A stretch of 64,000 nucleotides of DNA from positions 1,317,501-1,381,500 of the forward strand of contig NZ_CP116005.1 of NCBI RefSeq assembly GCF_027941835.1, in the 5' to 3' direction. The first letter of the stretch is position 1. The number at the start of each line of letters is the position of its first letter. The translations under genes and the position numbers were made by a program. The notes beneath the pieces are model-generated. The model searched no databases. It was not told the DNA's origin and saw only the letters and a program-made list of their open reading frames with translations. The stretch comes from Sphingosinicella microcystinivorans. GTDB taxonomy: Bacteria; Pseudomonadota; Alphaproteobacteria; Sphingomonadales; Sphingomonadaceae. Positions 17,161-27,486 of the stretch are shown piece by piece.

Positions 17161-18099
17161 ATGGCATCTTTCCGCGCACGTAGCGCTTCCGTAACCGAGC
17201 GGACCGACCTCTATCAGGACATCACTGACCGGATTATCATTCAGCTCGAGCAGGGGCGCGTGCCCTGGGTGCAGCCGTGGGATTCGGCCGCAGCAGCCCT
17301 TGACCTGCCGGTCAATGCCAGCACTCGCGCGCGCTACAGCGGGATCAACATCCTGATCCTGTGGAGCGCGATGATCGAACGCGGCTTCACCACCAACCGC
17401 TTCCTCACCTTCCGCCAAGCGCTGGAGCTTGGCGGTAATGTCCGCAAGGGCGAGCGGGGCATGACCGTGGTCTATGCCCATCGCTACACGCCGCAGCAGG
17501 AGCGCGAACGGGCCCGCGAGGAAGACCGGATGCCCGGAACGATCCCGTTCCTGAAGCGCTACACGGTCTTTTCGACCGACCAGTGCGAAGGCCTGCCCGA
17601 GGACTTGAGCGCGCCGATCGAGCCGGTCGACCGCTCGCTGATCCTGCCCGAGGCCGACGCCCTGATCCGCGCCACCGGCGCCGATATTCGCATCGTGGGC
17701 GGTGAGGCCTTCTACGTGCCTTCGCGCGACTACATCCAGATTCCGCGCCCCGAGGCCTTCCCCGACCCGATCAACTGGCACCGCACGGCCTTTCATGAAC
17801 TGGGGCACTGGACGGGGCATCCGAGCCGGCTCTCCCGCGTTCAGTCCGGCCGGTTTGGCTCGCCTGAATATGGCCGGGAGGAACTGTGCGCGGAGATGAC
17901 GAGCGCCTTCGTCTGCGCGGCGCTGGGGATCGAGCCCAGCGTGCGCCATGCCGACTACCTCGGTTCGTGGCTGGCGATCCTGCGGGAGGACAACCGCGCC
18001 ATCGTGCGGGCCGCAAGTGCCGCCTCAAAGGCCGCAGACTTCCTCCTCGCCTTCGCACGGGCGGAAGAGGCGGCGCCCGACCTCGCCCGGGGGGCCTGA
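17161..18099 (+). CDS. ArdC-family antirestriction protein (zincin-like)
   Basis: 312 residues. The N-terminal ssDNA-binding part is of DUF1738 type (DITDRIIIQLEQGRVPWVQPW, then NILILWSA, and KGERGMTVVY). The C-terminal zinc peptidase domain has HELGH at 212-216 with a downstream EELCAEM glutamate. ArdC proteins ride on conjugative plasmids and shield incoming DNA from type I restriction. Strong ribosome site just upstream. First gene of the rightward island core that includes the ParB-like and helicase genes. Confidence 0.88.
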   Translation: MASFRARSASVTERTDLYQDITDRIIIQLEQGRVPWVQPWDSAAAALDLPVNASTRARYSGINILILWSAMIERGFTTNRFLTFRQALELGGNVRKGERGMTVVYAHRYTPQQERERAREEDRMPGTIPFLKRYTVFSTDQCEGLPEDLSAPIEPVDRSLILPEADALIRATGADIRIVGGEAFYVPSRDYIQIPRPEAFPDPINWHRTAFHELGHWTGHPSRLSRVQSGRFGSPEYGREELCAEMTSAFVCAALGIEPSVRHADYLGSWLAILREDNRAIVRAASAASKAADFLLAFARAEEAAPDLARGA

Positions 18100-18255
18100 G
18101 GTCTCCGCGCGGGCCATGGGCGGGATCGGGGCAAGGGCGTCGCTGCCTCCGGGCAGGCGGCGCCCGCCCCATAGAGGGAAAGGGAAGCCGGGGGCTTCGT
18201 GACGGGCCAGGGGCTGGGAGAGAGGCTCCCGGCGGTCCGCCACCGGAGACCTGAC

Positions 18256-20397
18256 ATGGCAAGTGCTGCTTCCAAGATCATCCTGTCGCAGTCGCGCGAC
18301 ATTCCCTTCAACCAGCTGGTCCTGAGCCAGGCCAATGTCCGGCGGGTCAAGACCGGCGTCTCGATCGAGGCGCTGGCCGAGGACATCGCCCGGCGCACCC
18401 TGCTCCAGAGCCTCAATGTCCGCCCCCAGCTTGACGATGACGGCAAGGAAACCGGCCTGTTCGAAGTGCCTGCGGGCGGCCGCCGCTTCCGCGCCCTCGA
18501 GTTGCTGGTGAAGCAGAAGCGCATGGCGAAAACCCAGCCCGTCCCTTGCGTGGTGCGCGAGGGCAGCGACATTTCTGCGGAAGAAGACTCGCTGGCGGAA
18601 AACACCCACCGCGAACAGCTGCACCCCCTCGACCAGTTTCGCGCCATGCAGGTGCTGAGCGATCAGGGCCTGGGGCTCGAGGACATCGCCGCCCATTTCA
18701 TGGTGACGTCGGCTGTCGTGCGCCAGCGGCTCAAGCTCGCCTCGGTCTCGCCCCGGCTGCACGCGATCTATGCCGATGACGGGATGACCCTCGATCAGCT
18801 GATGGCCTTCTCGGTCTGCGAGGATCACGAACGGCAGGAGCAGGTCTGGGAGATGCTGGCGCACAGCTTCAACCGTTCGCCCGCTTATATCCGCTCGCGC
18901 CTGACCGAAGATACCGTGCGCGCCTCCGACAAGCGGGTCCGCTTCGTCACGCTCGATGCCTATGAGGCCGCAGGCGGCAGCGTCATGCGCGACCTGTTCG
19001 AGGATGACCACGGGGGCTGGCTGCAGGACGTGCACCTGCTCGACACGCTGGTCGCCGACCGCTTGCAGGCAGAGGCGGCAAAGCTCGAAGCCGAAGGCTG
19101 GAAATGGGCGGCGACGGCAGTCGATTTTCCCTGGGGTTACCGCGACGGCATGCGCGTCATCACCGGCACGGCCGCCGAGCTCACCCAGGAAGAACAGGCC
19201 CGGGTCGAAGCCTTGCAAGCCGAAGCTGCGGGTATCGAGAACGACTACGAGGGTGTCTCCGAGATCCCGGATGAGGTCGAACAGCGGCTGACCGCGATCG
19301 ACCAGGAGCTGGCGCTGCTGCTGGAACGCTCGCCGGTATTTGCACCCGAGGACATGGCGATGGCTGGGGTATTCATCAGCATCGATGTCGACGGATCGCT
19401 CCATGTCGAACGCGGCTTCGTGCGCGCCGAGGATGAGCCGAAGCCTGACTCGGACATGCCGGATGACGGCGGGTATGCTGGCGGCGAAGATGGGCACGAT
19501 GCCGGAAGCGTCGATGCCGATCGGCCCTTTGGCGGCGAACCGTCGCAGGGCAGCGAACCTTCCGGCGAGCCCGAAGAAGACGAGAGCAGCATCAAACCGC
19601 TGCCCGACAAGCTCGTCTGCGAACTGACCGCCGAGCGCACGCTGGCGTTGCAGGATGCGGTTGCGAACCGCCCTGACGTGGCCTTTGCCGTCGTCCTCCA
19701 TGCCATGGTCCTCCAGACGTTCTACCATGGAGCGCGGGAAAGCTGTCTCGGCGTGGCGGTGCATCGCACCGGCTTCCCGCACCAGGCGCCGGGCATGGCG
19801 GATTCGACGAGCGCCCGCGCGATCATCGCGCGGCATGACCAGTGGAAGGCCAAACTGCCCGAGCACGACATCGATCTTTGGGCAGCTCTTCTGTCCATGA
19901 CCGGCGCCGACCAGGCAACCCTGTTCGCCCATTGCGCCGCTTTCGGCATCAATGCGCAGTGGGAACCGGCCAGCCGCTACGATGGCAGGGTTTCCGCCCA
20001 CACGGTGGCGCGGCGCATCGAGCATGCCCATGTCCTCGCCCGCGCAGTCGATCTCGACATGGTGGCCGCAGGCTGGAAGCCCGGCGTCGAGAACTACCTC
20101 GGCCGGGTGACCAAGCCGCACATCCTTGCTGCGGTGACCGAAGCCCGGGGCGAGGAGACCGCAGCGCTGATCGATCACCTCAAGAAAGGCGACATGGCCC
20201 GCGAGGCAGCCCGCCTGCTCGAGGACAGCGCATGGCTGCCCGAACCGCTGCGCACGCCGGGCATCGCCGATCTTGTCGATCTTGGCGCAGTCAGCACCGC
20301 AGCGAGTGACGACCTGCCAGCCTTCCTCACCGGCGACGGGGAGCCCGAGGACGGTGAAGACGGCAGCTTCGACGCGTGGGCCATCGCGGCCGAGTGA
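18256..20397 (+). CDS. Long ParB/RepB/Spo0J-type protein
   Basis: 713 residues, more than twice the length of a chromosomal ParB. Residues ~15-125 match the ParB N-terminal nuclease-like domain (LSQANVRR, PAGGRRFRALE, LAENTHREQLHPLDQF), followed by an HTH-like segment (LEDIAAHFMVTSAVVRQRLKL). The acidic middle (~380-450) is a linker, and the C-terminal ~250 residues are a helical part I do not recognise. No ParA partner lies next to it, so a role in segregation is uncertain; regulation or DNA processing is equally possible. Start ATG 18256 follows CCGGAGACC. Confidence 0.85.
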   Translation: MASAASKIILSQSRDIPFNQLVLSQANVRRVKTGVSIEALAEDIARRTLLQSLNVRPQLDDDGKETGLFEVPAGGRRFRALELLVKQKRMAKTQPVPCVVREGSDISAEEDSLAENTHREQLHPLDQFRAMQVLSDQGLGLEDIAAHFMVTSAVVRQRLKLASVSPRLHAIYADDGMTLDQLMAFSVCEDHERQEQVWEMLAHSFNRSPAYIRSRLTEDTVRASDKRVRFVTLDAYEAAGGSVMRDLFEDDHGGWLQDVHLLDTLVADRLQAEAAKLEAEGWKWAATAVDFPWGYRDGMRVITGTAAELTQEEQARVEALQAEAAGIENDYEGVSEIPDEVEQRLTAIDQELALLLERSPVFAPEDMAMAGVFISIDVDGSLHVERGFVRAEDEPKPDSDMPDDGGYAGGEDGHDAGSVDADRPFGGEPSQGSEPSGEPEEDESSIKPLPDKLVCELTAERTLALQDAVANRPDVAFAVVLHAMVLQTFYHGARESCLGVAVHRTGFPHQAPGMADSTSARAIIARHDQWKAKLPEHDIDLWAALLSMTGADQATLFAHCAAFGINAQWEPASRYDGRVSAHTVARRIEHAHVLARAVDLDMVAAGWKPGVENYLGRVTKPHILAAVTEARGEETAALIDHLKKGDMAREAARLLEDSAWLPEPLRTPGIADLVDLGAVSTAASDDLPAFLTGDGEPEDGEDGSFDAWAIAAE

Positions 20398-20501
20398 CCC
20401 CCGAGGGCCGGGATGTGCCTGCTCGCGTCCCGGCCACTTCCCATCCCCTTTCCGGCGCGCGCGCGATGACGCCGCAGCGCCCCGATCACAGGACCAGACT
20501 G

Positions 20502-20975
20502 ATGAATGCCCATGACCTTTTCGACACCGCGCCGCTTGGCAGCCTGATAAGCTTTGCCAATGACCAGCCCCGACCGCCCGAGCGCTTCCGGCGCAAACTG
20601 GCTGCCTGGCGTACCTGGAACGGCGCTGGCCGGCTTGTCGCCATCTACCCGCGCCGCCTGATAGGCAGCAGCTTCCAGTCCGCTGGGTTCGTGCTGAAGA
20701 TCGGCGAATACGGCTCCGAAGGCGTGACGATCCTCACCGTCAGCCGCCATTTCGAGCTCACCTGTCCGCTCGACTTCGCCATCCTTGAGCGCCCGCGCCC
20801 CGGCATGGTTCGGGTCCTGACCGAATGGAACAGCAAGGTCGAGCTTCAGCATCTGGCCGAAGACCTGCCCTCAGCCCACGAATGGCTGGCACGCCACCGC
20901 TATTCGAACGCTTTCCTCAGCATTGCCGCAGCGGACGAAACGGGCGGACTTGGCGCCCTACGGAGGGCAGCGTGA
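20502..20975 (+). CDS. Hypothetical protein of the island core
   Basis: 157 residues from ATG 20502; ATG 20466 is an alternative. No family recognised. It begins NAHDLFDTAPLGSLISF, has basic surface stretches (PERFRRKLAAW), and contains a beta-rich middle (GEYGSEGVTILTVSRHFELT). Soluble, no signal peptide. Its stop overlaps the start of the next gene (GTGA), so the two are translationally coupled, and its place in the core suggests a shared role with the ParB-like and DUF7007-like proteins. Confidence 0.75.
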   Translation: MNAHDLFDTAPLGSLISFANDQPRPPERFRRKLAAWRTWNGAGRLVAIYPRRLIGSSFQSAGFVLKIGEYGSEGVTILTVSRHFELTCPLDFAILERPRPGMVRVLTEWNSKVELQHLAEDLPSAHEWLARHRYSNAFLSIAAADETGGLGALRRAA

Positions 20976-21802
20976 AGACGCCCAGGACAAATCCCGCACC
21001 GGTGTTCGGCAGAACCGCCGGAGGTCTGCTCGCCGCAAGCCTAGAGGATCATTCCTGGATCGCAGTTCCTGTCCGGACCGGCCTGCGCATCGCCAATGCC
21101 TGGCGGCTCAAGAAGACGATGGCCGACTGGACCGAGGAGGACTTCTGGGGTTCGTGCGGCATCGTTGCCGACGAGGCCGCATTCCGGGATCACGTTGCCG
21201 AGATTGCCGAGCACCACCGCGAATTGCGGGGTCTTCCCCGTCCGACCATGATCCCACGCCGGTCGACGCCGTGGGGTCCGGCCCAGCAATCCTGCCGCTA
21301 TGGTGAGGGGATCAGTTGCCACTCCACCGCCGGGCATGGCGGCTTCCATCTCGACGATCTACGCAATGCCGCGGTTCATCCGCTGCTGCGGCATGCCAAT
21401 GGCTGGTACGAAGAGGACTGCGACTGGGCCAAGGTAGCCTTCACCTTCCCGCGCCTGTTCACTACGCGGGAGCGACGGATCGCGGCTGAAAGCCTGATCG
21501 CCTATTATCCGGACGCCTGGGAGGCGATCCACGACATCGAGCTTGCCCCCGGCCAGTCACGCGTCAAGGACGAGCGCCGTTTCCGCGAGGTCCATGCGGC
21601 CAACTGGATCGTCATCTCGGCAGTGCGGTCGGACAGCCATCCGGGAATGGTCGACTGTGTCGCGACGATGGGCGGTGCGCGCGGAGCAGTGCCTGTCCGA
21701 CACTACCGGGTGCCGGTCGGCGAATACGCTCCCGGCGCGTTCGGCTTTGTCATCGATCCGGACCGCCACGAACAGGTGGAGCCTTCAGCCCTCAGCGCCT
21801 GA
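20972..21802 (+). CDS. DUF7007-like protein of the island core
   Basis: 276 residues from GTG 20972, which overlaps the preceding stop. The conserved middle is GEGISCHSTAGHGGFHLDD, followed by a stretch with WYEEDCDWAKVAF and the helix RERRIAAESLIAYYPDAWEAI, which I associate with DUF7007, a family found beside helicase genes on plasmids and islands. Two His and one Cys in the first motif could bind metal. No function is known, and the family name is from memory. Confidence 0.7.
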   Translation: MKTPRTNPAPVFGRTAGGLLAASLEDHSWIAVPVRTGLRIANAWRLKKTMADWTEEDFWGSCGIVADEAAFRDHVAEIAEHHRELRGLPRPTMIPRRSTPWGPAQQSCRYGEGISCHSTAGHGGFHLDDLRNAAVHPLLRHANGWYEEDCDWAKVAFTFPRLFTTRERRIAAESLIAYYPDAWEAIHDIELAPGQSRVKDERRFREVHAANWIVISAVRSDSHPGMVDCVATMGGARGAVPVRHYRVPVGEYAPGAFGFVIDPDRHEQVEPSALSA

Positions 21803-21995
21803 CCGCCAGCATACGGGAACAACAGCGCTGCCGGACCGGCCCGCTTCCGCGCATTCCCGCACGGAGGCGGGCCTTTTCGCATGTCCGCCTGCACGGCGGA
21901 CCAGAGAGGACGAGGCTGGCCGGGACGCAAGCGAGCCCGGGCAGGATCGAGGGAGATCGTGCCGGGCCGCAACCTTCAGTCCGGAGTTCCCTGTC

Positions 21996-24900
21996 ATGTC
22001 TCTTCTGCCCGTTTCCGCCTCGGCCTTGCCGCGCGCCGCGCATGCAAGGCCCCCCGCCGCCGCAGACAGCGAGCCCAGTCGCCTGATCACGGCAGCTACC
22101 GCGCTCCTTCCCCTGCTGGTGCGGGGCGAGCGCATTGCCACCGCGCGGTTGCGCCGGGTCATGGAGGAAGCCTTCGGCGGCAGCGATGCCGAGGGGCGCT
22201 GGAGCTGGAAGCTTGCCTATGAAGCCTGCGAAGCGGCCCAGGTCCTGTTCCTGCGCCGCTATGGCGCAGCCCTGCTGAGGCGGCCGGGCGGAGCACAGGC
22301 ATTGCTCGCCGCCATCCAACGCTTGGCCGACCTGCTTCCGACCCAGACCCGGCGATCGGAAGACGGACAGGCCTTTCAGCAGTTCTCCACGCCCCTGCCG
22401 CTGGGGCTAGTTGCCGCCGTCGCAGCCCGGATCACGCCCAGTGACCTGGTTCTCGAACCATCGGCAGGAACCGGCATGCTGGCGATCCTCGCCGAGATCA
22501 TGGGCGCCCGTTTGCACCTTAACGAGCTGGCCGATGGCCGGGCTGACCTGTTGTCCGGACTGTTTGCGACCCTGCCGGTCACGCGCCACGACGCTGCCCA
22601 GATCGACGATTTTCTGGAGCTCGACCTGTCACCGAGCCTCGTGCTGATGAACCCGCCGTTCTCGGCAGCGGTCCACGTCAAGGGCCGGGTCCGCGATGCA
22701 GCCTTGCGCCACATGCGCTCGGCGTTTGCGCGGCTTGCCCCCGGCGGGCGGCTTGTCGCCATCACCGGCGCGAACTGCTCGCCCCATGATCCTGCCTGGC
22801 AGGACGCCTTTGCTGAACTCCAGCAGGCAGGCACTCTCGTCTTTACCGCCGCGATTGCCGGCAAGGTGTTCGCGCCCCACGGCACCGCGATTGCCACGCG
22901 CCTGACCGTGATCGACAAGCTGCCTGCTGCCGATCCGCTTGCTTTCCCTGAGCCGCGCGGGATGGCCCCGGACGTTGCCAGCCTGCTCGACTGGATCCTC
23001 GCCGACCTGTCGCCCCGGCCGGACTGCACGCCGTCTGTTCCCGTCCACATCGTCGGGCCCCAGGATGGACGCGCCACCGGGATGCAGCATGGCCGTCCTG
23101 CCGTGGTCGCGGTCCCGCTGAAGGGCAATGTCCCGTCGCTCGAAGGGATCGAGCTCGAGTATGAGACGCTCGAAAGCGCCCCAGCAGACACCGTCCAGCT
23201 GGGCGAGGCAATCTACGAGCCTTACACGCTCCAGTCGCTCCGCATCCCGGGCGCAGTTCCCCATCCGACGCCGCTGGTCCAGTCGGCGGCCATGGCCTCG
23301 GTAGCACCGCCGCCACCCAACTATCGTCCGCATGTCCCGGCGAGACTGGTCGCCGATGGCATGCTGTCTGACACACAGCTCGAATCAGTGATCTATGCCG
23401 GGGAAGCCCATGCCGGATTTCTGTCCGGAGCCTGGGCAGTGGATGCGACGTTCGATGTCCTGTCGGCCGCGAGCGAGGAGCAGGAGGGCGCCGTCCGCTT
23501 CCGGCGGGGCTGGTTCCTCGGTGATGGCACCGGCGCGGGCAAAGGCCGCCAGGTCGCCGGGATCATCCTCGACAACTGGCTCAAGGGTCGCCGCCGCGCG
23601 TTATGGATTTCGGTGTCGGACCGGTTGTTGGAAGACGCGCAGCGCGACTGGGCGGCCCTCGGCCAGGAGCGCCTGCCGGTCACGCCGCTGTCGCGTTTCC
23701 GGCAGGGTAGCCCGATCCGCCTTGCCGAAGGCATCCTGTTTACGACCTATGCGACCCTCCGTTCGCAGGAACGCGAAGGCAAGGCCTCGCGCCTGGCGCA
23801 GATTGTCGAATGGCTCGGCTGCGATTTTGACGGGGTCATCGTGTTTGACGAAGCCCATGCCATGGCCAATGCCGCCGGCGGCAAGGGCAGTCGGGGCGAA
23901 CAGACGCCCTCCCAGCAGGGCCGGGCGGGCCTGCGCCTCCAGCATGCCTTGCCCTCGGCACGAGTGGTCTATGTCTCGGCGACCGGGGCGACCACGGTCC
24001 AGAACCTGGCCTATGCCCAGAGGCTCGGACTGTGGAGCGGTGAAGACTTCCCCTTCGCGACGCGCGGCGAATTCGTGGCGGCGATCGAGAACGGCGGGGT
24101 CGCGGCAATGGAAGTGCTGGCCCGCGATCTCAAGGCGCTCGGGCTGTATGCCTCGCGTTCGCTGTCGTTCGACGGGGTCGAATATGACATGCTCGAACAC
24201 GCGCTGACGGGCGAGCAGGTGCGGATCTACGATGCCTATGCCGCCGCCTTCCAGGTCATTCACAATCACCTCGATGCAGCCCTTGCCGCAGCCAACGTCA
24301 CTTCGGCGACCGGCACGCTCAACGCCCAGGCCAAGTCGGCCGCCCGCTCGGCGTTCGAAAGCGCGAAGCAGCGCTTCTTCAACCACCTGATCACCGCGAT
24401 GCAGTGTCCGAGCGTCATTGCCGCGATCGAGCAGGATCTGGACGCCGGACATGCCGCCGTCGTGCAGATCGTCTCGACCGGGGAAGCCCTTATGGAGCGC
24501 CGTCTGGCGGACATTCCGACCGAGGAGTGGAACGACGTCCGCGTCGACATCACGCCTCGCGAATATGTTCTGTCGTACCTCGAGCACAGCTTCCCAGTGC
24601 AGTTGTTCGAGCCCTACAGCGATGAGGAGGGGAACCTGTCATCGCGCCCGGTCTGGAAGGATGGGCAGCCGGTTCTCTGCCGCGAGGCGGTCGCACGCCG
24701 CCAGCAGATGATCGAGCATCTGGCCGCCTTGCCGCCGGTGCCTGCCGCGCTCGACCAGATCCTTCATCATTTTGGCACGGATGTGGTCGCCGAAGTGACC
24801 GGCCGCGCACGACGCATTGTCGCGCACCGCGATGGAAGCGGGCAGGTCCGCTTTGCCGTCGAGACCCGTCCCACGTCCGCCAACCTCGCCGAGACCCAAG

Positions 24901-26375
24901 CCTTCATGGACGATGCCAAGCGGATCCTCATCTTCTCCGACGCCGGGGGCACGGGGCGTTCCTACCATGCCGATCTGGGAGCCCGGAACCGCCGGCTGCG
25001 GGTCCACTATCTGCTCGAAGCCGGATGGAAGGCCGACAATGCCATCCAGGGCTTCGGGCGGACCAACCGCACCAACCAGGCGCAGCCGCCGCGGTTTCGT
25101 CCAGTGACGACCGATGTGAAGGCGCAGAAGCGCTTTATCTCGACCATCGCCCGGCGGCTCGACAGCCTTGGCGCCATCACCCGCGGCCAGCGACAGACGG
25201 GCGGGCAGAACATGTTCCGGCCCGGGGACAATCTGGAATCGCACTATGCGCGCGACGCCCTGCGCCAGCTTTATGCCCTGATTGCCGCCGGCAAGGTTGA
25301 AGGCTGCAGTCTCCAGCAGTTCGAGCAGGCGACCGGGCTATCGATCATTGAAGCCGAAGGCGGCGGGCTGCGCGACGAGCTTCCGCCGATCACGACCTTC
25401 CTCAACCGCATGCTGGCCCTGACGATTGCGCTGCAGGACATTCTCTTCACCGCGTTCGAAGACCTGCTCTCCCGCCGGATCGAAGGCGCGATGGCCAGCG
25501 GCACTTATGAAATCGGCCTAGAGACCCTGCGCGCAGAGAGCTTCGCGCTGACCTCACGCCGGACCATCTATACCCATCCCGGCACCGGCGCCGTGACCGA
25601 CCTGCTGACCATCACCCGCAAGGATCGCACTCGGACGGTTACGCTGGATGAAGCACTTGAGCTTGCCGGACGCAGCCAGGGACGGCTGCTCTTCAACCAG
25701 CGCTCGGGCCGCGCGGCGGTCGAGATGCCCGCGCGCAGCATGATGCGCGACGACGGTTCGGTCGAAGCCCGCATTCGACTGGTGCGCCCGGGCGAGGCCA
25801 GCACGGTGCCGGTTGAGGCCATGGCGGCAAGCCACTGGGAGCCTGCCGACGAAACAGCGTTCAGGACAGCCTGGACGGCCGAACTGGCGACGATCCCGGA
25901 GTTTGAAACCAGCACCCTGCACATGGTCAGCGGTCTGTTGCTGCCGATCTGGAAGCAGCTGCCCGACGAAAGCACCCGGGTATACCGGCTCCAGACCGAT
26001 GACGGGCAGCGCTTTGTCGGGCGCAAGGTCTCGCCAGCATGGGTCGCCGCGATCATCGAGGAAGAGGCACCGGCACTCGCGCCCGATGCCGCCTTTGCCA
26101 TGCTCATGTCCGGAGAAGCGGCGTTGCAACTGCGCGAAGGGCAGACCCTCCAGCAGGTCCGCGCCATGGGTACTCCGCGCATCGAGCTTGCGGGTTTCAG
26201 CGATCTGGCGCTCGACCGGCTGAAGGCGATCGGGCTCATCTCCGAAATCGTCTCGTGGAAGCTGCGCCTGTTCGTGCCGACCGGCAGCGACGGCCCCGCC
26301 ATCCTCGCCCGGCTGCTCGAGCGCTATCCTCTCGAGCGCATCCTGCCCCGCCGCGAGAGCGCCAGGGTAGCCTGA
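21996..26375 (+). CDS. Methyltransferase plus strawberry-notch helicase fusion (DarB-like)
   Basis: 1459 residues. Part one (~130-300) is an adenine-type DNA methyltransferase with the SAM motif EPSAGTGM (154-161) and catalytic NPPF (219-222). Part two (~470-1060) is a superfamily 2 helicase of the strawberry-notch type: Walker A-like GDGTGAGKG (509-517), DEAH (618-621), VYVSATGAT, and GFGRTNRTNQ (~1019-1028). The C-terminal ~400 residues are the family's own domain. Phage P1 DarB has the same order and protects injected DNA from restriction; an anti-restriction role is inferred. The start ATG 21996 opens after a 190-base hairpin-rich leader. Confidence 0.88.
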   Translation: MSLLPVSASALPRAAHARPPAAADSEPSRLITAATALLPLLVRGERIATARLRRVMEEAFGGSDAEGRWSWKLAYEACEAAQVLFLRRYGAALLRRPGGAQALLAAIQRLADLLPTQTRRSEDGQAFQQFSTPLPLGLVAAVAARITPSDLVLEPSAGTGMLAILAEIMGARLHLNELADGRADLLSGLFATLPVTRHDAAQIDDFLELDLSPSLVLMNPPFSAAVHVKGRVRDAALRHMRSAFARLAPGGRLVAITGANCSPHDPAWQDAFAELQQAGTLVFTAAIAGKVFAPHGTAIATRLTVIDKLPAADPLAFPEPRGMAPDVASLLDWILADLSPRPDCTPSVPVHIVGPQDGRATGMQHGRPAVVAVPLKGNVPSLEGIELEYETLESAPADTVQLGEAIYEPYTLQSLRIPGAVPHPTPLVQSAAMASVAPPPPNYRPHVPARLVADGMLSDTQLESVIYAGEAHAGFLSGAWAVDATFDVLSAASEEQEGAVRFRRGWFLGDGTGAGKGRQVAGIILDNWLKGRRRALWISVSDRLLEDAQRDWAALGQERLPVTPLSRFRQGSPIRLAEGILFTTYATLRSQEREGKASRLAQIVEWLGCDFDGVIVFDEAHAMANAAGGKGSRGEQTPSQQGRAGLRLQHALPSARVVYVSATGATTVQNLAYAQRLGLWSGEDFPFATRGEFVAAIENGGVAAMEVLARDLKALGLYASRSLSFDGVEYDMLEHALTGEQVRIYDAYAAAFQVIHNHLDAALAAANVTSATGTLNAQAKSAARSAFESAKQRFFNHLITAMQCPSVIAAIEQDLDAGHAAVVQIVSTGEALMERRLADIPTEEWNDVRVDITPREYVLSYLEHSFPVQLFEPYSDEEGNLSSRPVWKDGQPVLCREAVARRQQMIEHLAALPPVPAALDQILHHFGTDVVAEVTGRARRIVAHRDGSGQVRFAVETRPTSANLAETQAFMDDAKRILIFSDAGGTGRSYHADLGARNRRLRVHYLLEAGWKADNAIQGFGRTNRTNQAQPPRFRPVTTDVKAQKRFISTIARRLDSLGAITRGQRQTGGQNMFRPGDNLESHYARDALRQLYALIAAGKVEGCSLQQFEQATGLSIIEAEGGGLRDELPPITTFLNRMLALTIALQDILFTAFEDLLSRRIEGAMASGTYEIGLETLRAESFALTSRRTIYTHPGTGAVTDLLTITRKDRTRTVTLDEALELAGRSQGRLLFNQRSGRAAVEMPARSMMRDDGSVEARIRLVRPGEASTVPVEAMAASHWEPADETAFRTAWTAELATIPEFETSTLHMVSGLLLPIWKQLPDESTRVYRLQTDDGQRFVGRKVSPAWVAAIIEEEAPALAPDAAFAMLMSGEAALQLREGQTLQQVRAMGTPRIELAGFSDLALDRLKAIGLISEIVSWKLRLFVPTGSDGPAILARLLERYPLERILPRRESARVA

Positions 26376-26448
26376 CCGCGCCGATTTGCCGGTCCCGGGC
26401 CGCGCATCGCATCCTTACCCCTTCTCTGTTCGGCAGGAGCTTTGCCTC

Positions 26449-27486
26449 ATGAATGCCACCGAATTATCCCGCCGCCTTGGCCAGCAGGCCGAGGCGGTAT
26501 GCCGCCGCTATCTGTCGAACGGGTGCAGGGAGGGGCGTTACTGGCTGGTCGGCAATGTCGACAACGCACCGGGGCGCAGTCTTTATGTCCGCTTGGTCGA
26601 TGGCGAGAAAGGCCCAGCCGGTAAATGGACCGATGCTGCCACCGGCGATCATGGCGACCTGCTCGACATTATCGGTCACTCGGTTCGGGCCGCCGGCATG
26701 CGGGAGGCCCTGAGCGAGGCCCGTCGCTTTCTCTCCCTCCCGGAAGCTCCAGCCCCTGCGCCGCGATCGCGTCCTTTAGGGCTCAGTTGCATCAGTTCAG
26801 GCCAGCGGGACGCCGCCTTGCGGCTTTGGTCGGGCAGCCATCCGACCGCGGGCACTCTCGCGCAAGCTTACCTCCAGTCCCGGGGCCTTGAAGCAGGTGC
26901 GGACCTCACGGCCTTGCGGTTCCATCCCGGTTGTCATTACCGGCCGTCCCGTGACGATCCGTCTGACACGCCGACGCGTTGGCCAGCCCTGATTGCTGCG
27001 GTCACCGACAATGCAGGTGCGATCACCGGCGTTCATCGCACCTGGCTCGACCCGTCCGGTAAGGACAAGGCGCCTGTTGCCAATCCGCGAAAGACCATGG
27101 GCGCCATTCTCGGCCATGCCGTCCGCTTTGGCGTGCCGTCGGAGCGAATGATCATCGGCGAAGGCATCGAGACCATGCTTTCCCTGCGAGCATGTCTTCT
27201 GGCCATGCCTCTCGCGGCCTGTACGTCGTCCGCGCACCTGGCAGCCTTCCTGTTCCCGGCAGGCGTAAACCGCCTCTATGTCGCCCGCGATCGCGACACG
27301 GCCGGCGAGGCAGCTTTTGCCGCCATCGTCGACCGCTGCGCCACGTCGGGCATCGAGGTGATCCCACTCATGCCGATCTTGGGCGACTTCAACGACGACC
27401 TGCGACAATGCTCCCGCGAGGCTATGGCGGCCAACCTTGCCCGGCAGCTCGGTAGCGGGGACGAAGCCTTGCTGCGCAAGGCGTGA
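26449..27486 (+). CDS. Toprim-domain (primase-like) protein
   Basis: 345 residues. The N-terminal ~100 residues resemble the plasmid-type DUF7146 primase region without an obvious Cys zinc finger. The C-terminal toprim fold shows MIIGEGIETMLSL with its catalytic Glu and VARDRDTAGE with the D-x-D pair. Toprim proteins of this class accompany helicases on plasmids and islands and probably make primers or act on DNA ends. It starts 73 bases after the helicase gene, in the same direction, behind GGCAGGAGC. Confidence 0.82.
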   Translation: MNATELSRRLGQQAEAVCRRYLSNGCREGRYWLVGNVDNAPGRSLYVRLVDGEKGPAGKWTDAATGDHGDLLDIIGHSVRAAGMREALSEARRFLSLPEAPAPAPRSRPLGLSCISSGQRDAALRLWSGSHPTAGTLAQAYLQSRGLEAGADLTALRFHPGCHYRPSRDDPSDTPTRWPALIAAVTDNAGAITGVHRTWLDPSGKDKAPVANPRKTMGAILGHAVRFGVPSERMIIGEGIETMLSLRACLLAMPLAACTSSAHLAAFLFPAGVNRLYVARDRDTAGEAAFAAIVDRCATSGIEVIPLMPILGDFNDDLRQCSREAMAANLARQLGSGDEALLRKA

